Below are positions 1 through 6,629 of a stretch of 14,032 bases of DNA, one piece after another. Origin of the DNA: Robiginitomaculum sp036478975. GTDB taxonomy: Bacteria > Pseudomonadota > Alphaproteobacteria > Caulobacterales > Maricaulaceae. A program made the translations under genes and the position numbers. Location: positions 1 through 14,032 of the forward strand of contig JAZGFA010000058.1 of assembly GCA_036478975.1 (NCBI GenBank), in the 5' to 3' direction. The notes beneath the pieces were generated by a model. The model saw only the letters and a list, made by a program, of their open reading frames with translations, made no database searches and was not told the DNA's origin. Position 1 is the stretch's first letter. Every line of letters begins with the position of its first letter.

Positions 1-61
1 TTCGCGATAAAGGCTATTAGTTATCGTAAAACTCTCCTATAGGTTTAGTAGAATTTAATGT

Positions 62-65
62 GGAG
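62..65 (+). promoter_or_regulatory. Ribosome binding site deciding the cysK start
   Basis: GGAG lies six bases before the ATG at 72. An in-frame GTG at 60 overlaps this motif and has no Shine-Dalgarno of its own, so the ATG at 72 is the better start. Confidence 0.7.
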
Positions 66-71
66 CCTTTT

Positions 72-1010
72 ATGACGCAATTACTACGCGGACGAATTTA
101 CGATAATATTTTGCAGACCGTGGGCAATACCCCGCTCGTGCGCTTTCCTAAAATCAGCGCCGATGTGAAGGCGGATTTATGCTTTAAGCTTGAGTTTTTT
201 AACCCCGTTGGCTCGGTTAAAGACCGCATTGGCGTGGCGATGGTTGAAGCGCTAGAGGAAAGCGGAGAGCTTAAACCTGGCGGGACAATTGTTGAGCCGA
301 CTTCGGGTAATACGGGGATTGGCATTGCCTTTGCCGCCGCGGCTAAGGGCTATAAGGCCGTGCTGGTCATGCCGGAGCAAATGTCGGTAGAGCGGCGCAA
401 AATGATGAAAATCCTCGGCGCGGATTTCGTGCTATCGGAAGCGGCTGGCGGCATACCCGGCGCGATTGCCAAGGCCGAAGAAATTATTGCCAGTACGGAC
501 GGCGCGGTTATGGCAGGGCAATTTATCAATCCGGCTAACCCGCAGGCGCATTACAAAACCACCGGACCAGAGATTTGGAATGATTGCGACGGCAAAGTTG
601 ACGTCTTCATTGCCGGGGTTGGCACGGGCGGCACTTTGACCGGCGCGGGGAAGTTTCTCAAAGAGAAAAACCCTGACTGCATAATTGTCGCGATTGAGCC
701 GAGCGGCTCTCCGGTTATTTCCGAAGGCACAAAAGGCCCGCATAAAATCCAAGGCATTGGCGCGGGCTTTGTGCCGGATATTCTCGACACGGACCTCATT
801 GATGAGGTGGTGAAAATCGACAATGCGGACGCCTTTAGCGCGGCGCGTAAGGTTGCCGCCCTTGACGGCGTGCCGGTTGGCATTAGCTCCGGCGCGGCGA
901 TTACGGCGGCGCTAGAAATTGGCGCGCGCCCGGAAATGGCGGGCAAGCGCATTGTCGCGATTATCCCAAGCTTTGCCGAGCGCTATCTCTCCACCCCGCT
1001 ATTTGATTAA
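72..1010 (+). CDS. cysK: Cysteine synthase A (O-acetylserine sulfhydrylase)
   Basis: A cytoplasmic PLP enzyme that makes L-cysteine from O-acetylserine and sulfide, the last step of sulfate assimilation. From the ATG at 72 it has 312 residues, the normal length for CysK. Visible family motifs are SVKDR with the PLP-binding lysine near residue 50, the substrate loop TSGNTG near 77-82, the glycine-rich phosphate loop GVGTGGT near 182-188, and SSGAA near 273, where the serine contacts the PLP pyridine nitrogen. The C-terminus SFAERYLSTPLF fits CysK rather than CysM or cystathionine beta-synthase, and there is no CBS domain. It converges on rluA with 12 bp between stops. No cysE or sulfate genes are in view, and only 71 bases of leader are visible, so its regulation cannot be judged. 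Confidence 0.96.
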   Translation: MTQLLRGRIYDNILQTVGNTPLVRFPKISADVKADLCFKLEFFNPVGSVKDRIGVAMVEALEESGELKPGGTIVEPTSGNTGIGIAFAAAAKGYKAVLVMPEQMSVERRKMMKILGADFVLSEAAGGIPGAIAKAEEIIASTDGAVMAGQFINPANPQAHYKTTGPEIWNDCDGKVDVFIAGVGTGGTLTGAGKFLKEKNPDCIIVAIEPSGSPVISEGTKGPHKIQGIGAGFVPDILDTDLIDEVVKIDNADAFSAARKVAALDGVPVGISSGAAITAALEIGARPEMAGKRIVAIIPSFAERYLSTPLFD

Positions 1011-1022
1011 AACTCTCGCGCT

Positions 1023-1703
1023 TTAAAATTCATTTGGCGCTTCAAATGTCATGCGCTCTCCGCCTTCGGGGTGATGCAGGGTCAAGCTTGCGGCGTGGAG
1101 CTGCAATCTATCCGTAGCCGCAAAAGCTTCATCATGGGCGTAAAGCTGATCGCCTAAAATCGGATGGCCAATGGCGAGCATATGCACGCGCAATTGATGG
1201 CTACGTCCGGTAATCGGTTTTAGTAAAACCCGAGCGGAAATATCGTCGCGGCTTATCACCTCCCAATCGGTCTGGGCGCTTTTGCCTTGCTTATGATCCA
1301 CCATTTGGCGCGGACGGTTAGGCCAGTCACAGCGCAGGGGCAGGTCGATATGGCCGCTATCGTTTTCCGGCTGGCCCCAAATGCGCGCCAAATAGGTCTT
1401 GGCCGTATGGCGGCGCTCAAATTGCAATCCTAAATGCCGCTGGGCCTTTGGGCTCATCGCCAAAACCATCACGCCAGAGGTCGCCAAATCAAGGCGGTGG
1501 ACAATGCGGGCCTGCGGGTAGAGCGCCTTCATGCGGCTATCGACGCAATCCTTATGGTCGTCGGCCTTGCCTTCTACGCTCAAAAGCCCCGCCGGTTTGT
1601 TGATTATCAACAGGGAGTTATCCACATGCAAAACCTCAATATCGCACGCTAAATGCGGCCGATATGTGAAGGGGCGGTCGTAAAATGGGGTTTTAAAGGT
1701 CAT
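1023..1703 (-). CDS. rluA: RluA-family pseudouridine synthase (23S rRNA/tRNA)
   Basis: Isomerises uridine to pseudouridine. E. coli RluA acts on 23S rRNA U746 and tRNA U32. The protein (226 residues from the ATG at 1703) carries the catalytic signature HRLDLATSG with Asp near residue 72, the segment DLPLRCDWPNRPRQ, and GRSHQLRVHMLAIGHPILGD, all closely like RluA. It has no N-terminal S4 domain, which agrees with RluA and argues against RluC and RluD. A TTG at 1721 would add six residues. Neither start has a strong Shine-Dalgarno, so the ATG is preferred but not certain. Its upstream region is shared with the ParB-like gene and holds a CtrA box. Two DnaA-box-like sequences fall inside its 5' part. 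Target specificity is inferred from family resemblance. Confidence 0.92.
   Translation of the reverse strand: MTFKTPFYDRPFTYRPHLACDIEVLHVDNSLLIINKPAGLLSVEGKADDHKDCVDSRMKALYPQARIVHRLDLATSGVMVLAMSPKAQRHLGLQFERRHTAKTYLARIWGQPENDSGHIDLPLRCDWPNRPRQMVDHKQGKSAQTDWEVISRDDISARVLLKPITGRSHQLRVHMLAIGHPILGDQLYAHDEAFAATDRLQLHAASLTLHHPEGGERMTFEAPNEF
1604..1626 (+). other. Two direct DnaA-box-like sequences
   Basis: TTATCAACA at 1604-1612 (8 of 9 to the consensus TTATCCACA) and a perfect TTATCCACA at 1618-1626 lie in the same orientation, 14 bp apart. Both are inside rluA, where the second encodes the antisense of VDN, so they may be chance. A weaker match (TTATCCAAG, 1932-1940) lies before the ParB-like gene. 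A role in DnaA binding is only an inference. Confidence 0.35.
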
Positions 1704-1793
1704 AACTGCATTTAATTTCAATTTCTTGTGAAGGCTTAGGGCGTGGTTATGGCGACGTCAACGGCAGTCTGTGAGTCAAGTATAGGGCGGGCC

Positions 1794-1808
1794 TTAACTA
1801 AGTATTAA
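1794..1808 (+). promoter_or_regulatory. CtrA binding box (TTAA-N7-TTAA)
   Basis: TTAACTAAGTATTAAC matches the full alphaproteobacterial CtrA consensus exactly, with two TTAA half-sites spaced by seven bases. It lies in the divergent region between rluA and the ParB-like gene, about 90 bp before the rluA ATG and 170 bp before the ParB-like ATG. A GANTC methylation site (GAGTC, 1773-1777) is close by. Either gene could be the target. The surrounding AT-rich region shows no convincing -35/-10 pair. Confidence 0.6.
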
Positions 1809-1961
1809 CCTTTTCACGTTTAAATGTTCTTAGTTTGTTCCTTATGTTATTCACTGTAAGTCCCATTGTGACACAGTATTACCGTAATTACATCTAATCT
1901 ACAGGCTACGGATAGGTTTACCCCCATACACTTATCCAAGGTTAAACACTAATATAGAAAT

Positions 1962-1965
1962 GGAG
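1962..1965 (+). promoter_or_regulatory. Ribosome binding site deciding the ParB-like start
   Basis: GGAG lies nine bases before the ATG at 1975. The in-frame ATG at 1960 overlaps this motif and lacks its own Shine-Dalgarno, so translation from 1975 is more likely. Confidence 0.6.
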
Positions 1966-1974
1966 CGCCCCACC

Positions 1975-2718
1975 ATGTCTTCTCAAGCAAGAATGTCACA
2001 GATGCAAAACCCAATATCCGCCCTGACCCTAGAGCCGATAGCCCGCCTGCCGCTTACCGCGTTTCATAGCGAAAGCGCGCCTAAACTTTGGAGCCGTGAG
2101 AGCGTAGATATCCACAGCCTTGCCAAGGCGATTGCTCGCGATGGTCTGTTGAGTCCGCTGACCGCTTTGGCAGTCGGCGAGGGCCGTTACGCTATCACCG
2201 ATGGCCATAAGCGTCTCGCCGCCCTGCGGCTGCTTGCCCAAACCGGCGGCCTTCCGCGCAGTTTAAGCCAAAGCGTGCCCTGCGTGATTGTATCCGAGAG
2301 CGGCGCGCGTCTTGCTAATGCGCCGCACCCCAGCCTTAAAACCGATGCCGAATTAGCCGAAGCGATAATTGCGGCCCATAAGGCGGGCGCTAATCGCGCC
2401 GGCCTAACCCGCCGATTTGCCTGCGCGCCGCTGTGCGTGAGTTACGCCCTATCCCTTAGCGCCCTGCATCCGCATATTCGCAATTATTTTAACGCCGGAC
2501 ATCTTAGCCTAGAGCAAGCGGCGGCCTTTGCCACCCTGCCGAACATGGACGCCCAATGGCGGCTCTTGCAAGAGCTTGGCCCCTTTGCCCATGCTAGCGA
2601 GGTTATCAAAGCGATTTTGGGCGGGGCTACCGTGATTGAAACGCCGGACGGAGAAGTGATGATATTGCCTTCGCGCGCCGCCTTGCCAATGCAAAGCGCC
2701 CGCCGCGCCGCCGCTTAA
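1975..2718 (+). CDS. Short divergent ParB/KorB-like protein
   Basis: A 247-residue protein (from ATG 1975) that resembles the ParB/Spo0J N-terminal fold followed by a helix-turn-helix region. Residues about 45-65 (LAKAIARDGLLSPL) match the first ParB box. ITDGHKRLAALRLL near 74-87 sits where canonical ParB has GERRxRA. Residues about 141-190 resemble the central DNA-binding region, including FNAGHLSLEQAAAFATLP. The ENxxR stretch (second ParB box), which contacts CTP phosphates in canonical ParB, is not recognisable; the segment reads ANAPHPSLKTDAE. There is no long C-terminal dimerisation domain. No parA is adjacent. It stands alone between rluA and the thiolase, with its own terminator. A role as an orphan partition-like or regulatory DNA-binding protein is inferred; the family call is more secure than the function. 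Confidence 0.75.
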   Translation: MSSQARMSQMQNPISALTLEPIARLPLTAFHSESAPKLWSRESVDIHSLAKAIARDGLLSPLTALAVGEGRYAITDGHKRLAALRLLAQTGGLPRSLSQSVPCVIVSESGARLANAPHPSLKTDAELAEAIIAAHKAGANRAGLTRRFACAPLCVSYALSLSALHPHIRNYFNAGHLSLEQAAAFATLPNMDAQWRLLQELGPFAHASEVIKAILGGATVIETPDGEVMILPSRAALPMQSARRAAA

Positions 2719-2747
2719 AGCTTTAAGACATTGTCTTCCCCTAAGGG

Positions 2748-2781
2748 CCGTTGCCGCGTGAAGCGGTAGCGGTCTTTTTTT
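2748..2781 (+). terminator. Rho-independent terminator after the ParB-like gene
   Basis: A ten-base-pair stem (CCGTTGCCGC at 2748-2757 against GCGGTAGCGG at 2763-2772, two G-U pairs) with a GTGAA loop is followed by TCTTTTTTT. It ends the single-gene ParB-like transcript and separates it from the beta-oxidation operon. Confidence 0.85.
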
Positions 2782-2822
2782 GGGCTACGCAGTCTTTGGG
2801 AGCCTTGTTTTTAGCCATTTGC

Positions 2823-2837
2823 GCATATATGTTATGC
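2823..2837. promoter_or_regulatory. Inverted repeat GCATA-N5-TATGC
   Basis: GCATATATGTTATGC has perfect five-base arms around a five-base centre. The same half-sites meet without a spacer in the palindrome GCATATGC at 2906-2913. Both lie before the beta-oxidation operon, so an operator is possible. The arms are short and AT-rich, so chance cannot be excluded. Confidence 0.3.
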
Positions 2838-2849
2838 ACAGCAAACACT

Positions 2850-2877
2850 AAAAAATAGGTATGAGAACCTAATTTTT
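2850..2877. promoter_or_regulatory. Inverted repeat, operator-like, before the beta-oxidation operon
   Basis: TAGGT-N6-ACCTA (2856-2871) is a perfect dyad. With its flanks (AAAAAT on the left, AATTTTT on the right) it forms a longer AT-rich stem with one bulge. About 105 bp before the thiolase ATG, it is well placed for a repressor such as a TetR- or GntR-type fatty acid regulator. A weak terminator is the alternative, but the stem has few G-C pairs. Confidence 0.4.
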
Positions 2878-2925
2878 GCCGTTACAAACCCATAGACAAA
2901 AAGTTGCATATGCTTTGGCCCCATA

Positions 2926-2951
2926 GACAATAATCTGGGACAATAATCTGG
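2926..2951 (+). repeat. 13-bp tandem duplication in the thiolase leader
   Basis: GACAATAATCTGG occurs twice in perfect tandem (2926-2938, 2939-2951). Each copy holds AATAAT, a 5 of 6 match to a -10 hexamer. TTGCAT at 2904-2909 could be a -35 with a long 19-base spacer for the first copy. An 11-base direct repeat CCCATAGACAA (2889-2899 and 2920-2930) overlaps it. The repeats are plain; the promoter role is speculative. Confidence 0.8.
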
Positions 2952-2974
2952 GCCCCTATCAGAAAGATAATTTT

Positions 2975-4183
2975 ATGACCGATGCCTATATTTTCGACGC
3001 CGTAAGAACCCCGCGCGGCAAGGGCCGTAAAGATGGGAGCTTGCATGAGATAACGCCGATAGAGCTTGCCGCCCAAACCCTTAGGGCGGTTGTTGAGCGC
3101 ACGGGCATTGATAGCGCACAAATCGAAGACGTGGCCTTTGGTTGCGTCTCCCCCGTCGGAGAGCAAGGCGCGGTTATCACCCGCACGGCAATATTGCAGG
3201 CGGGCTACGCCGAGACAACTTCAGGCATTCAGGTCAACCGCTTTTGCGGCTCTGGCCTAGAAGCGGCTAATATTGCGGCGGCTAAGGTCATGGCCGGCGA
3301 ATGCGATATGGCGATTGGCGGCGGCGTTGAGAGCATGTCGCGCGTGCCGATGGCGTCCGATGGCGGCGCTTTGCCGACGGACCCGCAATCCGCGTTTAAT
3401 AATTATTTCGCGCCTCAGGGCGTTAGCGCCGATCTTATCGCGACGATTTACGGATTTTCTCGCGACGATGTTGATGCCTACGCGGTGGAGAGCCATAAGC
3501 GCGCTGTCGCCTCATGGGAGCAGGGCCGCTTTGATAAATCCATCATCCCCGTAAAGGACGTGATGGGCGTCACCGTGCTAGATCGCGATGAGACCATTCG
3601 CCCGTCGACTAATATGCAAACCCTTGGCTCGCTTAACCCGTCCTTTGCGATGATGGGCGAGAATTTCGGCTTTGATAATGTCGCCTTGCAGCGTTATCCG
3701 CAGGTCGAAAAAATCAACCATATTCACCATGCGGGCAATAGCTCTGGCATTGTTGACGGAGCCGCCGCTGTTCTCATCGGTAGCAAGGAAGCCGGAGAGC
3801 GCCTCGGCCTTAAGCCGCGCGCGCGTATCCGCTCCATGGCGTCGATTGGCTCTGACCCGACCATCATGCTGACCGGTCCGGAATTTGCCGCTAAAAAAGC
3901 GCTGAAACGCGCCGGCATGACCGCCAAAGACATTGACCTTTACGAGCTTAACGAAGCGTTCGCCGCCGTGGTGCTGCGCTTTATGCAAGCGCTCGACGTG
4001 GGCCATGACATTATGAACGTCAATGGCGGCGCGATTGCCATGGGCCATCCGCTTGGCGCAACCGGCGCGATGATACTCGGCACTATGGTCGACGAGCTAG
4101 AGCGCTCCGATAAGGAAACCTCGCTGATTACATTGTGTATCGGCGCGGGCATGGGCACGGCGACGATTATTGAGCGCGTTTAA
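2975..4183 (+). CDS. fadA: Thiolase (acetyl-CoA C-acyltransferase), beta-oxidation
   Basis: Cleaves 3-ketoacyl-CoA with CoA to acetyl-CoA and a shortened acyl-CoA, the last step of beta-oxidation; members of this group may also run as acetoacetyl-CoA thiolases. The 402-residue length is normal. The catalytic set is complete: nucleophile Cys91 in NRFCGSGL, NEAFA near 326, His358 in GHPLGATGA, and Cys388 in CIGAGMGTA. The body (GGGVESMSRV, HHAGNSSGIVDGAAA) matches thiolases paired with FadB-type proteins in alphaproteobacteria. The only upstream pairing to the ribosome is the weak AGAAAG at 2961-2966. It is the first gene of an operon with fadB, 27 bp apart. No acyl-CoA dehydrogenase or ligase is nearby. 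The symbol reflects the pairing; chain-length preference cannot be read from sequence. Confidence 0.92.
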   Translation: MTDAYIFDAVRTPRGKGRKDGSLHEITPIELAAQTLRAVVERTGIDSAQIEDVAFGCVSPVGEQGAVITRTAILQAGYAETTSGIQVNRFCGSGLEAANIAAAKVMAGECDMAIGGGVESMSRVPMASDGGALPTDPQSAFNNYFAPQGVSADLIATIYGFSRDDVDAYAVESHKRAVASWEQGRFDKSIIPVKDVMGVTVLDRDETIRPSTNMQTLGSLNPSFAMMGENFGFDNVALQRYPQVEKINHIHHAGNSSGIVDGAAAVLIGSKEAGERLGLKPRARIRSMASIGSDPTIMLTGPEFAAKKALKRAGMTAKDIDLYELNEAFAAVVLRFMQALDVGHDIMNVNGGAIAMGHPLGATGAMILGTMVDELERSDKETSLITLCIGAGMGTATIIERV

Positions 4184-4210
4184 TTTCACAAGATTTGATA
4201 GAGACTAGTT

Positions 4211-6553
4211 ATGACATATAAAACTTTTACCGTTGATATCGACGCCGATGGCATTGCCCTTGTGACGATTGACGTTCCTGGCCAAACCATGAATGTTTGG
4301 GACGAAGCCTTGATGGCGGAATTTCCAAAATTCGTCGAAGAGCTTAATTCCAATGACGCCATTAAAGGCGCGGTGATTTGCTCTGGCAAGAAAAACGCAT
4401 TCCTCGCGGGCGCGGATTTGCGCATGCTTGAGGGCCGCAGCACGGATTTGACTAAGGAAAGCTTTGAGCAAGCTTTCGCCCTCAATAAATGCCTGCGCGC
4501 CATGGAAACAGGCGGGCACACGGCCAAGCAAATTGCCAAAGAAGGCAAAAAAGCCAAGCCGGTTGCCTGCGCCCTTGAAGGGCTTGCCCTTGGCGGCGGG
4601 CTAGAGCTAGCCCTGGCCTGTCATTACCGCGTTGTCGCGGACAATCCCAAGATTAAACTGGGCCTACCGGAAGTTATGGTTGGCCTTTTGCCCGGCGGCG
4701 GCGGAACCCAGCGCACGCCGCGCCTTATCGGTCTGCAAAACGCGGCAATGATGGCTATTCAAGGTAAAAACCTCAATCCGAAAACCGCTCTGGCTCAGGG
4801 GCTTATTAATGAAGTCGTTGAGAGCGGCAAAACTATTGAAGCGGCGAAAACCTGGGTTAAAGCTAATCCCAAAGTGGTCGCGCCTTGGGACAAAAAGGGT
4901 TTCAAATTTCCCGGCGGCGGCGGCGCTATGCATCCGGCCTCCGTGCAGTTTTTCACCGTAGCCAATTCCATGGCCCTAGAGAAAAGCAAAGGCAATTACC
5001 CCGCCGTTCGCTCTATCCTGTCCTGTCTATATGAAGGCTCTATCGTGCCGATGGATACGGCCCTGCGTATTGAGACTAAATATTTCGCCAAATTGCTCGC
5101 CGGCCCCGTAGCCAAAAACATGATACGCACTTTGTTTGTCAATAAACAGGCGGCGGAAAAAGGCGCGGCGCGTCCCAAAGATGTGCCCGTGGTCGACATT
5201 AAAACCGTAGGCGTTTTGGGCGCGGGCCTGATGGGCTCTGGCATTACCCATGTCACGGTTAAGGGCGGCATGGACGTAATTGTTCTCGACCGCTCCATGG
5301 AAGATGCGCAAAAAGCCATTGCCTATAGCCAGAAAATTGTCGACAAAAAAGTCAAGCGCGGCCGCATGACCAAAGAGGCCGGAGAGGCCTTTATGGCGCG
5401 CATAACTCCGACGGATAATTATGACGACATCAAAAATGTTGACCTGATTATCGAAGCGGTATTTGAGCGCCCTGACGTTAAAGAAGACGTGATTAAAAAG
5501 ACCGAAGCGGTGATTGGCGAGCATGTGGTTTTTGCCTCCAACACGTCAACCCTGCCAATCTCTAGCCTTGCGGCCCATTCCAAACGGCCTGCGCAATTTA
5601 TTGGCCTGCATTTCTTTAGCCCGGTTGATAAAATGCCGCTGCTTGAAATTATTCCGCATGAAGGCACGGGCGATCTCGCCCTAGCCGCCGCGTTTGATTA
5701 TAACCGCAAAATTCGCAAAACTCCGATTGTGGTCAAAGACGTGCGCGGCTTCTTCACCAATCAAGTGTTCCCGCCCTATGTTAATGAGGCGAGCCTGATG
5801 GTCACTGAAGGGGTTGGCATGGCGCTGATTGAAAATTGCGCCGCCTTGCTTGGCCTGCCAATCGGTCCGCTCGCCGTAACAGACGAGACCACGCTAAAAC
5901 TTGGGCTTGATATTATGACCTCTAGCGCCGAGGAAATGGGCGACGCTTATGTTCCGTCTGGCACTGAAGATTTCATGAAGAAAATGGTCACGGATTTGGG
6001 CCGAGGCGGCCGCCGTTTCGGAGCCGGTTTTTATGATTATGACGAAGCTGGAAAACGCCAAGCGCTTTGGAAGGGCATGACCGACCATTATCCGCTCGCC
6101 GAAATTCAGCCTAGCCCTGAGGACGTTAAGCAGCGCCTTATGTATGCCCAGCTTATCCCGACGGCTAATTGTTACGCCGACGGCGTGGTTGCTGACCCGC
6201 AATCGGCGGATTTGGGCGCTATCTTTGGCTGGGGTTTCCCGCCATGGACCGGCGGCCCGCTTAGCCATATCGACACAATGGGCATGGACACATTCGTGAC
6301 CACGGCGCAAAATATGAGCCAGCGTTACGGCGCGCGCTTTACCCCGCCGCAAATGTTTATCGACATGGCGAAAAACGGGCAGACCCTTTACGGCTCTGCA
6401 AATTCCGGCGCGACTTACAGCAAGTCTGCCCTGTCTAAAATGCTCGAAGCCGATGTGGTGAAAATCGCTAAAGCGCTCGGCATTGACGCGAGCATTGATG
6501 ATTTAAAAGCGGATACAATCGATAAGGTTTTACTGGCGCAAGCGGCTCAGTAA
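4211..6553 (+). CDS. fadB: Multifunctional enoyl-CoA hydratase / 3-hydroxyacyl-CoA dehydrogenase
   Basis: Alpha subunit of the fatty acid oxidation complex. It hydrates enoyl-CoA and then oxidises the 3-hydroxyacyl-CoA with NAD, feeding the thiolase encoded just upstream. Residues 1 to about 200 form the crotonase domain: NAFLAGADL at the oxyanion hole, and the two catalytic glutamates Glu132 (GGGLELALACHYR) and Glu154 (GLPEVMVGLLPGGGG). The dehydrogenase starts near 331 with the NAD loop GAGLMGSG (337-344), then SNTSTLPIS and GLHFFSPV with catalytic His467. The C-terminal part has VRGFFTNQVFPPYVNEA and GWGFPPWTGGPLSHID. At 780 residues it is somewhat longer than E. coli FadB (729) or FadJ (714). 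It could equally be named fadJ; the sequence does not separate aerobic from anaerobic roles. The operon ends at a strong terminator. Confidence 0.94.
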   Translation: MTYKTFTVDIDADGIALVTIDVPGQTMNVWDEALMAEFPKFVEELNSNDAIKGAVICSGKKNAFLAGADLRMLEGRSTDLTKESFEQAFALNKCLRAMETGGHTAKQIAKEGKKAKPVACALEGLALGGGLELALACHYRVVADNPKIKLGLPEVMVGLLPGGGGTQRTPRLIGLQNAAMMAIQGKNLNPKTALAQGLINEVVESGKTIEAAKTWVKANPKVVAPWDKKGFKFPGGGGAMHPASVQFFTVANSMALEKSKGNYPAVRSILSCLYEGSIVPMDTALRIETKYFAKLLAGPVAKNMIRTLFVNKQAAEKGAARPKDVPVVDIKTVGVLGAGLMGSGITHVTVKGGMDVIVLDRSMEDAQKAIAYSQKIVDKKVKRGRMTKEAGEAFMARITPTDNYDDIKNVDLIIEAVFERPDVKEDVIKKTEAVIGEHVVFASNTSTLPISSLAAHSKRPAQFIGLHFFSPVDKMPLLEIIPHEGTGDLALAAAFDYNRKIRKTPIVVKDVRGFFTNQVFPPYVNEASLMVTEGVGMALIENCAALLGLPIGPLAVTDETTLKLGLDIMTSSAEEMGDAYVPSGTEDFMKKMVTDLGRGGRRFGAGFYDYDEAGKRQALWKGMTDHYPLAEIQPSPEDVKQRLMYAQLIPTANCYADGVVADPQSADLGAIFGWGFPPWTGGPLSHIDTMGMDTFVTTAQNMSQRYGARFTPPQMFIDMAKNGQTLYGSANSGATYSKSALSKMLEADVVKIAKALGIDASIDDLKADTIDKVLLAQAAQ

Positions 6554-6571
6554 TCGTTTTAAAATTCTAAT

Positions 6572-6605
6572 AAAAAAGGCGGCTCCTGTGAGCCGCCTTT
6601 TCTTT
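6572..6605. terminator. Bidirectional terminator between fadB and the thioredoxin-like gene
   Basis: GGCGGCTC (6578-6585), loop CTGT, GAGCCGCC (6590-6597) is a perfect eight-base-pair stem flanked by six A on the left and TTTTCTTTT on the right. It can end fadB on the plus strand and the thioredoxin-like gene on the minus strand. Confidence 0.93.
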
Positions 6606-6629
6606 TATTCATTGGCAGCGGGCTTAAAC

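Noticed and set aside
36..43. CCTATAGG palindrome in the cysK leader as promoter or operator
   Set aside because: An eight-base palindrome is short, no matching -35 is seen, and too little upstream sequence is available.
3578..4048. 156-residue minus-strand frame inside the thiolase gene
   Set aside because: It is antisense to conserved thiolase coding sequence and has no recognisable domain.
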